Shown: piece after piece, positions 1 to 7,303 of the stretch
How the letters are laid out: every line of letters starts with the position of its first letter
Numbering within the stretch: the first letter of the stretch is position 1
Source of the DNA: JAHRAH01 sp051009015
GTDB taxonomy: Bacteria; Pseudomonadota; Gammaproteobacteria; Tethybacterales; Persebacteraceae
Assembly: GCA_051009015.1 (NCBI GenBank)
Contig: JBPCWZ010000014.1
Span: 1 to 16,144 of the forward strand
Length of the DNA stretch: 16,144 nt
Reading direction: 5' to 3'
Notes under the pieces: generated by a model
Seen by the model: the letters and a program-made list of their open reading frames with translations, nothing else
Databases searched by the model: none
What the model was told of the DNA's origin: nothing
Made by a program: the position numbers and the translations under genes

Positions 1-180
1 CGTCATTCCCGCGAAAGCGGGAATCCAAACCCTTGTCATTTGTCTATTTGCGCGATAGCGCAAACGGCGACTTGTCGCCGCAAATGGCAAACCGCAGAGT
101 GCGCAAAGCGCGCTCATAATTAAAGCCCCGAAGGGGCGCCCTATCGGGCGCGTTAGATTCCCGCTTTCGCGGGAATGACG
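1..180. repeat. NIME/MITE-like composite palindromic intergenic repeat
   Basis: A 24-bp sequence at 1-24 recurs as its exact reverse complement at 157-180. Each copy holds a dRS3-type palindrome, ATTCCC-N8-GGGAAT (5-24 and 157-176). Between them lies a chain of short hairpins: 47-64 (TTTGCGC/GCGCAAA, GATA loop), 65-80 (CGGCGAC/GTCGCCG), 97-115 (GAGTGCGC/GCGCGCTC, one G-T pair), 125-137 (GCCCC/GGGGC) and 136-151 (GCGCCC/GGGCGC). There is no coding potential. In Neisseria, repeat units flanked by inverted dRS3 are called NIME; the layout here is the same, but homology to those elements is an inference. The element starts at the window edge and may extend further left. Confidence 0.7.
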
Positions 181-220
181 AAAGGGACGGGAATGACGAA
201 AGAGGCGGGAATGACGGGAG
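171..220. repeat. 18-bp tandem repeat, about 2.8 copies
   Basis: GGGAATGACG occurs at 171-180, 189-198 and 207-216, exactly 18 bp apart, with AAAG/AGGC-type filler between. The first copy is the outer arm of the dRS3-like palindrome, so the array looks like local amplification of the end of the repeat element. The array ends immediately before the stop codon of the permease gene at 221. Confidence 0.75.
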
Positions 221-1063
221 TTATCCGCCGCGAAGGCGTTCGGTGCGGCGGCGGAGAAGTTCCATTGTCGCAAGCAATAATACCGACAAGATTATCAGCA
301 ATGTCGCTACCGCGAGTATCGTCGGGCTGACGCGCTCGCGAATGCCGGAAAACATCTGCCACGGGATGGTATGCTGTTCGTACGCGCCGACAAACAATAT
401 CACCACCACTTCGTCAAAGGAAGTGATGAAGGCAAACAATGCGCCGCTGACCACCCCCGGCAGTATCAGCGGCACGATAATGCGGAAGAAAACCACCGCC
501 GGGCGCGCGCCCAAACTCTGCGCCGCGCGAATGAGCGAATGGTCAAAGCCGGATAATGTCGCCGTCACGGTTATCACCACAAAAGGAGTCGCCAAAGCGG
601 TGTGCGCCAGAATAACGCCCGGATAAGTGCCTTGCAAATTAATATCCGAATAAAAGAAAAACATCGCCGCCGCCGAGATTATCAGCGGAACTATCATCGG
701 CGATATCAGCACCGCCATTATCAACTTGCGGCACGGCAAATGCGAGCGCGACAAGCCCAGCGCCGCCAGCGTGCCGAGGAATGTCGCCAGCGCCGTTGCG
801 CTCAGCGATATGATGGCGCTGTTTTTGACCGCATCCTGCCAGTTGCGGTCGGCGAAGAAATCTTTATACCACTTCAGCGAATAGCCGGCCGGGTCCAAAG
901 ACAGCATCTCGTCCGTGAAGACGAAAAACGGCAAAGCGTTAAACGACAGGGGGATTATCGCCAGTATCGGGAAGATAAGGTAAAAAAGCACCAGCGCGCC
1001 GATGACGCGCAGGGCGTAATGCCATGCCTTCTCCCAGCCGCGAATGTAGGACGGGGCGGGCAT
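221..1063 (-). CDS. potC: PotC-type ABC transporter permease
   Basis: Inner-membrane permease subunit, 280 aa, of the spermidine/putrescine-type ABC importer family (PotC/YdcV). About six hydrophobic segments are visible, the first at residues 18-40. The cytoplasmic EAA loop that docks the ATPase is clear in the C-terminal half: AAQSLGARPAVVFFRIIVPL followed by PGVVSGALFAF. Length is normal for the family. The ATG begins one base after the TGA of the upstream permease gene (TGA-C-ATG), so translation is probably coupled and the two permeases form a heterodimer. It is the last gene of the minus-strand cluster; a repeat element follows its stop. The substrate is inferred from family only; other PotC-like systems carry putrescine, GABA or opines. 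Confidence 0.9.
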   Translation of the reverse strand: MPAPSYIRGWEKAWHYALRVIGALVLFYLIFPILAIIPLSFNALPFFVFTDEMLSLDPAGYSLKWYKDFFADRNWQDAVKNSAIISLSATALATFLGTLAALGLSRSHLPCRKLIMAVLISPMIVPLIISAAAMFFFYSDINLQGTYPGVILAHTALATPFVVITVTATLSGFDHSLIRAAQSLGARPAVVFFRIIVPLILPGVVSGALFAFITSFDEVVVILFVGAYEQHTIPWQMFSGIRERVSPTILAVATLLIILSVLLLATMELLRRRTERLRGG

Positions 1064-1064
1064 G

Positions 1065-2336
1065 TCAGCCGAGTTTCATCTTGTCCACGCCGATGATCTT
1101 GTCGTAAAACCAATACAACAACAACACCAGCGCAAGAAGCATAAAACCAAGCGCGCTCGCCAAACCCCAGTTGCCGCTGCTGCGGACATGATAGGCGATG
1201 CGGTTTGAGATGAAAGTGCCGTCGGCGCCGCCGACCAACTCCGGCGTTATGTAATATCCTATCGCCAGAATGAAAACCAAAATGCCGCCCGCGCCCGCAC
1301 CGGGCAAAGTCAGCGGAAAATAGACCCGCCAAAAAGCCGTCCATGCGTTCGCGCCCATTGACCGCGCCGCGCGCATATACGAAGGCGGCACTGTTTTCAT
1401 CACGCTGTATATCGGCAATATCATAAACGGCAGTAATATGTGCGTCATCGCGATGATTGTGCCGGTCGCATTGTGGATTAACTCCGGGCGGTTGTCATCG
1501 GCGACAATGTCAAAAAACACCAGCGTGTTATTCACCACGCCCTGGTTGTAAAGCAGCACTATCCACGAAGTCGTGCGCACCAAAAGCGAAGTCCAAAACG
1601 GCAGCAGCACAAGTATCAAAAGCCAGTTGGCGCTCTTTGGCGGCAATGACGATATCAAAAAAGCGGTCGGATAGCCGAGCAAAAAAGCGATGAATGTTAT
1701 CAGCGCGCTCATCAATATCGTCCGCCAAAACAGGCGCAAATAGACGCGCTCCTTTTCGGCGCGGCGCTGGTAATCGTTGCTTTCGGGGTCGTAGCGAAAA
1801 TCGGCGGCATCAAGGTAGTGGCTGCCGTCGTAGCGGCTAGCGGTGAAAAATTTAATGCCGCGCCAAATGTCCGTTTCGCCCCAGCGTTTGTGAATGCCGA
1901 CTAGCGCGGCGCGCGGGTTTGCGATGTCGTCCGGCAGGCGCGGCGCGCGGCGCGCGGTTTTACGAAAAACGCTGGATACGCCGGCAATTTTGTAGTTTAG
2001 TCGGCGGCCGACGCGGGTGAGAAGTTTGTCTTTCGCTCCTGTTTTGGCATCGGCGATGAGGGCGGCAAAAGCGGCGTCCGGCGGTAACTCGCCGCTTTCG
2101 GCGTCCCACCCGGCAAGGGCTTCTCGGGTTTGCGACAGCGCGTCGTAAACAAAAGAATTATCGGCGCTGCGAAACAGCATCCGGGCGACCGGCACCAAAA
2201 AAGTCAGGCAAATAAAAAGCAGCAACGGCGCGACAAGCAAAAACGCCCGCCAGCGCCGCCGCCGCTCGGAACGGGCATGGCGCATCTTCAATTCCGCGCC
2301 ACCGGCAACTTCGGCGGTTGCGCTTGCGGTTGTCAT
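1065..2336 (-). CDS. potB: PotB-type ABC transporter permease with long periplasmic insertion
   Basis: Partner permease, 423 aa, well over the roughly 275-320 aa of classical PotB/YdcU. TM1 spans about residues 31-55. A hydrophilic stretch of about 145 residues follows (about 56-200) and should lie in the periplasm. The usual transport core comes next, with an EAA loop near the C-terminus (MRAARSMGANAWTAFWRVYF, then PLTLPGAGAGG). Long-loop PotB-like permeases are known in some proteobacterial clusters, so this is probably a subfamily trait and not a fusion. The ATG at 2336 has a modest AAGAG upstream; an alternative ATG lies at 2285. A strong hairpin (2381-2422) separates it from the binding-protein gene. 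Confidence 0.88.
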   Translation of the reverse strand: MTTASATAEVAGGAELKMRHARSERRRRWRAFLLVAPLLLFICLTFLVPVARMLFRSADNSFVYDALSQTREALAGWDAESGELPPDAAFAALIADAKTGAKDKLLTRVGRRLNYKIAGVSSVFRKTARRAPRLPDDIANPRAALVGIHKRWGETDIWRGIKFFTASRYDGSHYLDAADFRYDPESNDYQRRAEKERVYLRLFWRTILMSALITFIAFLLGYPTAFLISSLPPKSANWLLILVLLPFWTSLLVRTTSWIVLLYNQGVVNNTLVFFDIVADDNRPELIHNATGTIIAMTHILLPFMILPIYSVMKTVPPSYMRAARSMGANAWTAFWRVYFPLTLPGAGAGGILVFILAIGYYITPELVGGADGTFISNRIAYHVRSSGNWGLASALGFMLLALVLLLYWFYDKIIGVDKMKLG

Positions 2337-2380
2337 CGGCGCACTCTTAAAAATCTATTCGCGCCGTAATGACGGAATAA

Positions 2381-2422
2381 AAAAACCGCCCCCGCCATCT
2401 CATCGGGCAGGGGGCGGTTTTT
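2381..2422 (-). terminator. Bidirectional terminator/attenuator hairpin after second binding-protein gene
   Basis: AAAAACCGCCCCC (2381-2393) pairs perfectly with GGGGGCGGTTTTT (2410-2422) across a 16-nt loop, giving a U-tract when read on either strand. It lies 10 bases past the stop of the binding-protein gene and 44 bases before the permease start. It should stop most minus-strand transcription, keeping binding protein in excess over permease. Confidence 0.8.
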
Positions 2423-2432
2423 GATGACGCGC

Positions 2433-3554
2433 TTACTGGTCAAGCCACGCCTGAAAACGCTGGTTCAACTCGTCCTGATGGTCAGCCCACCATTCAATGT
2501 TGTTATACAGCGTATTCTTGGCGTTATTCGGGTCGGTCGGCATGTGCGGTGCCATTTCAATGCCAAGTGTCGCATGCTTGCCGACCAAAGGCGCGGAAGA
2601 TTTGCGCGCCGGGCCATAAGAAATATACTTCGCCTGGTCGGCAAGGCGCTGAGTGTCGGTGGCAAAATACAGGTAATCCATTACCTGCTTTTGCTTCGCC
2701 GCCGGTAAGCCCGCCGGAACAATCCAGCCGTCCAACTCAAAGATTTGCCAATCCCACAGCATTTTGACCGGCTGCTTTTCTTCTTCTATCAGCGCGAAAA
2801 GCCGCCCGTTATAGGTGCTGCCCATCACTATCTCTTTTTTGGCGAGTCGGTCGGGCGTATCGGCGCCGGTGCTCCACCAAATAACTTCGTCCTTGATGGT
2901 GTCCAGTTTGGCAAAAGCGCGGTCGACGCCTTCGGGAGTGCTGAGCACTTCATAAACCCTCGCCGGATCCACGCCGTCTGCTATGAGCGCCCATTCCATA
3001 TTGTTGAGCGCGCGTTTCTCCAGCGAGCGTTTGCCGGGGAAGTTTCTGGTGTCAAAAACATCGCGGATGCTGGTCGGCTCGCGCCCGTTCCATTCGGCGA
3101 CATCGGTGCGATAGCCGAAAGTCGTGGAATAGACAATCTGCGGGATAAAGCACGGCGAGATGATGGCGGCACCAAAATCTTCGCTCGGCAGTGTGCCGTC
3201 GGGAGCGGCGGCAAGGACTTTGTCGTGGTCAATCTCCATCGCGATGCCTTCGTCGCAAGCGGCGATAGCGGCGGAAGGGACGACATCAATCAGATCCCAG
3301 GTGACATTGCCCGCTTCGTTTTGAGCGCGCAGTTTGTTCAACGCCTCGTTGGAAGAGTCGTCATTGACTATCTTGACGCCGGGGTTCGCCTGCATATACG
3401 GCTCGTGGTAGGCGTTTTGCTGGCTGGCGGTGTAGGCGCCGCCCCAGGACACGATGGTCAGGTCTTCGTCGGCGAAGGCGATGCCGGTCGTGCCGGTTAT
3501 GGATATGGCGGCGGCGAGAATGCCAGCGCACAAGCGTTTAATGGGTTTTTGCAT
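2433..3554 (-). CDS. potD: PotD-family periplasmic binding protein, paralog 2
   Basis: Extracellular solute-binding protein of the PotD/PotF type (COG0687), 373 aa. A signal peptide is plain: MQKPIKRLCAG, a hydrophobic core, then AFA|DEDL cleavage near residue 29. The mature protein opens with LTIVSWGGAYTASQQNAYHE, a family hallmark, and has typical features such as NMEWALIADGV, GSTYNGRLFALIEEE and GWIVPAGLPAAKQKQ. The start at 3554 is fixed by a perfect AAGGAGG and the signal peptide; upstream in-frame codons are not used. It aligns without gaps to the neighbouring paralog at about 80% identity by eye. It has its own promoter and terminator. The ligand is probably a polyamine or related cation, but this cannot be settled from sequence. 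Confidence 0.9.
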   Translation of the reverse strand: MQKPIKRLCAGILAAAISITGTTGIAFADEDLTIVSWGGAYTASQQNAYHEPYMQANPGVKIVNDDSSNEALNKLRAQNEAGNVTWDLIDVVPSAAIAACDEGIAMEIDHDKVLAAAPDGTLPSEDFGAAIISPCFIPQIVYSTTFGYRTDVAEWNGREPTSIRDVFDTRNFPGKRSLEKRALNNMEWALIADGVDPARVYEVLSTPEGVDRAFAKLDTIKDEVIWWSTGADTPDRLAKKEIVMGSTYNGRLFALIEEEKQPVKMLWDWQIFELDGWIVPAGLPAAKQKQVMDYLYFATDTQRLADQAKYISYGPARKSSAPLVGKHATLGIEMAPHMPTDPNNAKNTLYNNIEWWADHQDELNQRFQAWLDQ

Positions 3555-3590
3555 TTGGTTTTCCTCCTTGTAGTTAAAACAACCGCCGCT

Positions 3591-3620
3591 ACTATACCAC
3601 AACTTCGCGCCAAACACAAA
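3591..3620 (-). promoter_or_regulatory. Promoter of binding-protein paralog 2
   Basis: On the minus strand, TTTGTG (3615-3620) and TATAGT (3591-3596) are separated by 18 bp, 36 bases before the start codon. The sequence around the -10 box (GTATAGT then GCGGCGGTTGTTT) matches the promoter of the other paralog, so the promoter was duplicated with the gene. The -35 box abuts the preceding terminator hairpin. Confidence 0.6.
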
Positions 3621-3621
3621 C

Positions 3622-3654
3622 CCGCCCGCCATCATCGGGCGGCGGGCGGTTTTT
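3622..3654 (-). terminator. Terminator hairpin after first binding-protein gene
   Basis: CCGCCCGCC (3622-3630) pairs with GGCGGGCGG (3641-3649) over a 10-nt loop. It is followed on the plus strand by TTTTT, and on the minus strand by a T-rich GTTTGTGTTT. It lies 10 bases past the stop of the gene at 3665 and is homologous to the hairpin at 2381-2422 (both run into TTTTTGA and then GCGCTTA). Termination on the minus strand may be partial because the U-tract there is interrupted. Confidence 0.65.
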
Positions 3655-3664
3655 GACGCCGCGC

Positions 3665-4786
3665 TTATTGGTTAAGCCACACCTGAAAACGCTGGTCCAT
3701 CTCGTCGCGATGGTCTGCCCACCACTCAACATTGGTATGCAGCACATTCGCGGTGTGTTTCGGGTTGGTCGGCATGTGCGGTGCCATTTCAATGCCAAGT
3801 GTCGCGTGCCTGCCGACCAAAGGCGCGGAAGATTTGCGCGTCGGGGCGTAAGAAATATACTTTGCCTGGTCGGCAAGGCGCTGCGTATCGGTGGCAAAAT
3901 ACAGGTAATCCATTACCCGCTTTTGCTTCGCCGCCGGCAAGCCCGCCGGGACAATCCAGCCGTTGAACGCAAGGATTTGCCAGTCCCACAACATTCTGAC
4001 CGGCTGCCTTTCTTCTTCTATCAGCGCGAAAAGCCGCCCGTTATAGGTGCTGCCCATCACTATCTCTTTTTTGGCGAGGCGGTCGGGCGTGTCGGAGCCG
4101 ACGCTCCACCAGATAATATCGTCCTTGATGGTGTCCAGTTTGGCAAAAGCGCGGTCGACGCCTTCGGGAGTGCCGAGCACATCATAAACCTTGTCCGGAT
4201 CCACGCCGTCCGCTATGAGCGCCCATTCCATATTATTGACCGGACGCCTTTCAAGCGACCTTTTGCCGGGGAATTTTACGGTGTCAAAAACATCGCGGAT
4301 GCTCGTCGGCTTGCGCGATTTCCATTCAATGACATCGGCGCGATAGCCGAAAGTCGCGGAAAAGAAAATCTGCGGGATGAGGCACGGCGAAATAAGCACA
4401 TCGCCAAAATCTTCGCCCGGCAATGTGCCGTCCGGTGCCGGCGCCAAAACCCGGTCAACATCAATCTCCATCGCCAAACCCTCGTCGCAAGCGCGAATGG
4501 CATCGGCGGGGGTGACATCAACCAGATCCCAGGTAATGTTGCCGGTTTCGTGTTGGGCGCGCAGTTTGGGGATTGCCTCGTTGGAAGAGTCGTCATTAAC
4601 TATCTTGACGCCGGGGTTTGCCCGCATATACGGCTCGTGATAGGCGTTTTGCTGGCTGGCACTGTAGGCGCCGCCATAGGACACGATGGTCAGGTCTTCA
4701 TCGGCGAAGGCGATGCCGGCCGCGCCGGTCGCGGATAGGGCGGCGGCGAGAATGCCGGCGCACAAGCGTTTAATCGGTTTTTTCAT
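3665..4786 (-). CDS. potD: PotD-family periplasmic binding protein, paralog 1
   Basis: Tandem paralog of the gene at 2433-3554, also exactly 373 aa and alignable end to end without gaps. The signal peptide begins MKKPIKRLCAG and is cleaved after AFA. The start at 4786 is set by AAGGA about 8 bases upstream and by the signal peptide. Differences from its sister cluster in places such as residues 92-98, the FEL/LAF change beside the GWIVPAG segment, and the C-terminal 30 residues, which could shift ligand preference; most of the core is unchanged. It is the first gene of the minus-strand transporter cluster, with its own promoter (4821-4852) and terminator (3622-3654). Function: delivers a small cationic or organic solute to the two permeases. 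Confidence 0.9.
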   Translation of the reverse strand: MKKPIKRLCAGILAAALSATGAAGIAFADEDLTIVSYGGAYSASQQNAYHEPYMRANPGVKIVNDDSSNEAIPKLRAQHETGNITWDLVDVTPADAIRACDEGLAMEIDVDRVLAPAPDGTLPGEDFGDVLISPCLIPQIFFSATFGYRADVIEWKSRKPTSIRDVFDTVKFPGKRSLERRPVNNMEWALIADGVDPDKVYDVLGTPEGVDRAFAKLDTIKDDIIWWSVGSDTPDRLAKKEIVMGSTYNGRLFALIEEERQPVRMLWDWQILAFNGWIVPAGLPAAKQKRVMDYLYFATDTQRLADQAKYISYAPTRKSSAPLVGRHATLGIEMAPHMPTNPKHTANVLHTNVEWWADHRDEMDQRFQVWLNQ

Positions 4787-4820
4787 TTGGTTTTCCTTGT
4801 GGTAATAAACAACCGCCGCC

Positions 4821-4852
4821 ACTATACCAAAACTTCGCCGCCAACATACAAA
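4821..4852 (-). promoter_or_regulatory. Promoter of transporter cluster / binding-protein paralog 1
   Basis: The minus strand shows TGGTATAGT, an extended -10 (TATAGT at 4821-4826), with TTTGTA/TTGTAT at 4846-4852 as a poor -35 at 19-20 bp spacing. The downstream leader (GGCGGCGGTTGTTTA) matches that of the second paralog. Confidence 0.5.
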
Positions 4853-4885
4853 GCCGCGGTCATCCGGTTATCGGGGATGGCGTGT

Positions 4886-4891
4886 TAAAAT
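4886..4891 (+). promoter_or_regulatory. Possible -10 box of the tRNA-Met gene
   Basis: TAAAAT lies 9 bases before the first tRNA base, the spacing expected for a tRNA promoter. No convincing -35 box is visible, so the call is tentative. Confidence 0.3.
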
Positions 4892-4900
4892 TGACGGTCT

Positions 4901-4974
4901 GGCGGTGTAGCTCAGTCGGTTAGAGCAGCGGAATCATAATCCGCGTGCCGGGGGTTCGAGTCCCTCCTCCGCCA
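4901..4974 (+). tRNA. tRNA-Met (anticodon CAU), elongator type
   Basis: The full cloverleaf folds by hand: acceptor GGCGGTG/CTCCGCC, D stem GCTC/GAGC, anticodon stem GCGGA/TCCGC around loop ATCATAA, and T stem GGGGG/CCCTC with loop TTCGAGT. The anticodon is CAT. The G1-C72 pair and overall sequence resemble elongator tRNA-Met, not the initiator; tRNA-Ile2 (lysidine-modified CAT) is a less likely alternative. The acceptor stem has one T6-T67 mismatch. The discriminator A is followed by CCG, so CCA is not fully encoded. The 3' half is overlapped on the other strand by the end of xdhB. Confidence 0.92.
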
Positions 4975-7291
4975 CCGGGGTTTTGCTTTTGCGGGCGGAT
5001 GGGATTGTCATCGGCGGCAGGGTTGCCAATGTGTTTTCCGGCGTCATCGGTATTTGCATTTTGCCGATGTCGCCGCCCGCCGCTTTTATGGCATTGGCAA
5101 GGGCGCACCATCCGGCAAGGGCGAGCATCAGCGGCGGCTCGCCGACCGCTTTTGAACGCATGACCGTCTTTGCCGCATTCGGCTTTTGCCACAGGCGGGC
5201 GCGAAAGTGTTTTGGCATGTCTCCGGCGGCGGGGATTTTGTATGTCGCAGGTCCCGTTGTCATCAAGTTGCCATTGTTGTCCCACACCGCTTCTTCGCAC
5301 GACAGCCAGCCCCATCCTTGTGCAAAGCCGCCTTCTATCTGCCCTTTGTCTATCGCCGGATTAATGCTCGCGCCGGTTTCGTGCAAAATATCCGCCGACA
5401 ACAAACGATGCTCGCCGGTTAGCAAATCCGCCTGACAACAAACCAATGCCGCCCCTTCGGCAAAATAATAAAACGGCGCGCCGCTGCCGCTTTTGGCGTC
5501 AAAATGCACTTTCGGCGTGCGGTAATAACCGGCAGCCGACAGCGAAACCCGCCGATGATATGCCATATCCGCCAATGCCGCAAAGGTCATCGCCCGCCGC
5601 CCGCTTGTTATTTTGCCGTTGTCAAAAACAATATCCGCCGCCGCGCATTGCCATTTTTCCGCCGCCACTTTTGCCATTCTTTCGCGCAATATCAGCGCCG
5701 CCTTTTGCGCCGCCATCGCATTCAAATCGCTGCCGCTGCTCGCCGCCGTCGCCGAAGTATTCGGCACCACCGAAGTACAAGTCGCCGCGCATCGCACTTG
5801 CGAAAGCGGCACGCCCAAAGCGGCGGCGGTTATCTGCGCGACTTTGACAAACAAACCCTGCCCCATTTCCGTGCCGCCATGATGAACGATAATCGTGCCG
5901 TCTTTGTATATCTGCACAAGCGCGCCCGCCTGATTCAAAAAAGCCGTTGTGAAGGCAATGCCAAACTGCACCGGCGTGATGGCAACCCCCCGTTTTTTGG
6001 TTTTGTTGTTGCGGTTGAATCTCGCGGCGGCTTTTTGTTTTGCCGCATAGTTGGCATCTTTGGCGAGATTATCCATCATCATCATCGCCGCCGGTTTATG
6101 CACTTTCTGCCCGTAAATGGTTGTTTGATTATGACGGATAAGATTTATCCGGCGGACGGCAAGCGGGTCTTTGCCGAGATAATCCGCAATGTCAGTCAGC
6201 ATTCGCTCGGCGGCAAACATTCCCTGCGGCCCGCCAAAACCGCGAAATGCCGTGTTGGATGCTTTGTTTGTCCGGCACGGCGCGCCGACAATGCGCGCCG
6301 CCGGAAAATAATAGGCATTGGCGCCGTGAAAAACCGCGCGGGCGATAACGGCATTTGACAAATCCGCCGACATTCCGCAATCCGCCGCCATAAACATATC
6401 CGCGCCGCGGATTTTTCCATTGTCGTCAAAACCGACATTGTATTTTGTCAAAAACGGATGACGCTTGCCGGTCAGGGCGATATCATCGCCGCGCGGCAAA
6501 CGAAGTTTGACCGCCCGCCCGGTTTTGCCCGCCAAAAGCGCGGCGGCGCAAGCGGGCAATGCCGCTTGTGTTTCCTTGCCGCCAAAACCGCCGCCCATCC
6601 GCCGCGTGCGCACAATAATATTATGCATTCGCTTGTGCAAAACTTTGGCGCAAAGATGCTGCACCTCAGTCGGGTTTTGCGTTGATGACCACACAAGCAT
6701 ATCGCCGTTTTCCAGCGGCATCGCAACCGCCGCCTGACCTTCCAAATAAAAATGTTCCTGCGCGCCGCTTTTTGCTTCGCCGACAAGTTGATGCGGCGAA
6801 TCCTTTATCGCCTTTGCCGCATCGCCCCGCTGCAGGCGAAAGAAGTTTTTCGGTTCCTGCAAAAAACTTTGTTGTTTTAATGCATCTTCTATTGTCAATA
6901 TTGCCGGTTTGTTTTGATAGTTTATCTTTGCCGCCCGCACCGCGCGGCGGGCGGCTTTTTCGCTGTCGGCGGCGGCGGCAAAAATGCACTGCCCGGCATA
7001 ATGCACAACCTTGCCGGCAAAAAGCGGGTCGCCAAACTGCACCGGGGCTATGTCATTCTCACCCGGAATATCGCCCGCCGCAACAACCGCCACAACGCCG
7101 TCAGCCAAAGCAACCGGCGACAAATCGGCGGCAAACCCCGCATGCGCCCGCGCCGACAAACCGAGCGCGGCATGCAAAGCATTTTCCGGCAGGGGAATGT
7201 CATCAACATATTGCGCTTCGCCGCAAACATGCAAAGTCGCGGAATCGTGCGCGGCGGGATAACCGGCGGATTGTGCGGAAGGTTTTGTCAT
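4934..7291 (-). CDS. xdhB: Xanthine dehydrogenase, molybdopterin-binding large subunit
   Basis: Molybdenum-cofactor subunit of xanthine dehydrogenase, 785 aa, which oxidises hypoxanthine to xanthine and urate with XdhA. Visible hallmarks: QEHFYLEGQ with Glu184 (bovine XO Glu802 position), MGGGFGGKE at 232-240, LRLPRGDDIALTGKRHPF with Arg267 (bovine Arg880 position), FRGFGGPQGM, GGTEMGQGL, and GEPPLMLA with the catalytic base Glu718. The purine pocket therefore looks intact. The ATG at 7291 follows the xdhA stop by 12 bases, with only a weak ribosome site. The family normally ends near TPENTLATL; here about 27 extra residues run on, and the last 12 (AEEGLEPPARGL) are antisense to the tRNA. The TGA stop is the complement of the anticodon loop. 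No xdhC follows in the window. Confidence 0.95.
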   Translation of the reverse strand: MTKPSAQSAGYPAAHDSATLHVCGEAQYVDDIPLPENALHAALGLSARAHAGFAADLSPVALADGVVAVVAAGDIPGENDIAPVQFGDPLFAGKVVHYAGQCIFAAAADSEKAARRAVRAAKINYQNKPAILTIEDALKQQSFLQEPKNFFRLQRGDAAKAIKDSPHQLVGEAKSGAQEHFYLEGQAAVAMPLENGDMLVWSSTQNPTEVQHLCAKVLHKRMHNIIVRTRRMGGGFGGKETQAALPACAAALLAGKTGRAVKLRLPRGDDIALTGKRHPFLTKYNVGFDDNGKIRGADMFMAADCGMSADLSNAVIARAVFHGANAYYFPAARIVGAPCRTNKASNTAFRGFGGPQGMFAAERMLTDIADYLGKDPLAVRRINLIRHNQTTIYGQKVHKPAAMMMMDNLAKDANYAAKQKAAARFNRNNKTKKRGVAITPVQFGIAFTTAFLNQAGALVQIYKDGTIIVHHGGTEMGQGLFVKVAQITAAALGVPLSQVRCAATCTSVVPNTSATAASSGSDLNAMAAQKAALILRERMAKVAAEKWQCAAADIVFDNGKITSGRRAMTFAALADMAYHRRVSLSAAGYYRTPKVHFDAKSGSGAPFYYFAEGAALVCCQADLLTGEHRLLSADILHETGASINPAIDKGQIEGGFAQGWGWLSCEEAVWDNNGNLMTTGPATYKIPAAGDMPKHFRARLWQKPNAAKTVMRSKAVGEPPLMLALAGWCALANAIKAAGGDIGKMQIPMTPENTLATLPPMTIPSARKSKTPVAEEGLEPPARGL

Positions 7292-7303
7292 TGGCTTTTT
7301 GTA

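Noticed and set aside
2337..2380. A possible decayed dRS3-like palindrome before potB (ATTCGCGCCGTAATGACGG)
   Set aside because: Only the outer bases resemble the repeat and the inner arms do not pair well; similarity could be chance.
2745..4738. Two long plus-strand open frames over the binding-protein genes (303 and 361 codons)
   Set aside because: They resemble each other only because the minus-strand genes beneath are paralogs. No start signals, domains or membrane features are seen.
4901..4974. tRNA gene as an integration site for a mobile element
   Set aside because: No integrase, no repeated tRNA 3' end nearby, and core metabolic genes lie on both sides.
4934..4974. The AEEGLEPPARGL tail of XdhB as a functional domain
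   Set aside because: It is simply antisense tRNA, a well-known source of such peptides in annotations; it may be translated but carries no evidence of function.
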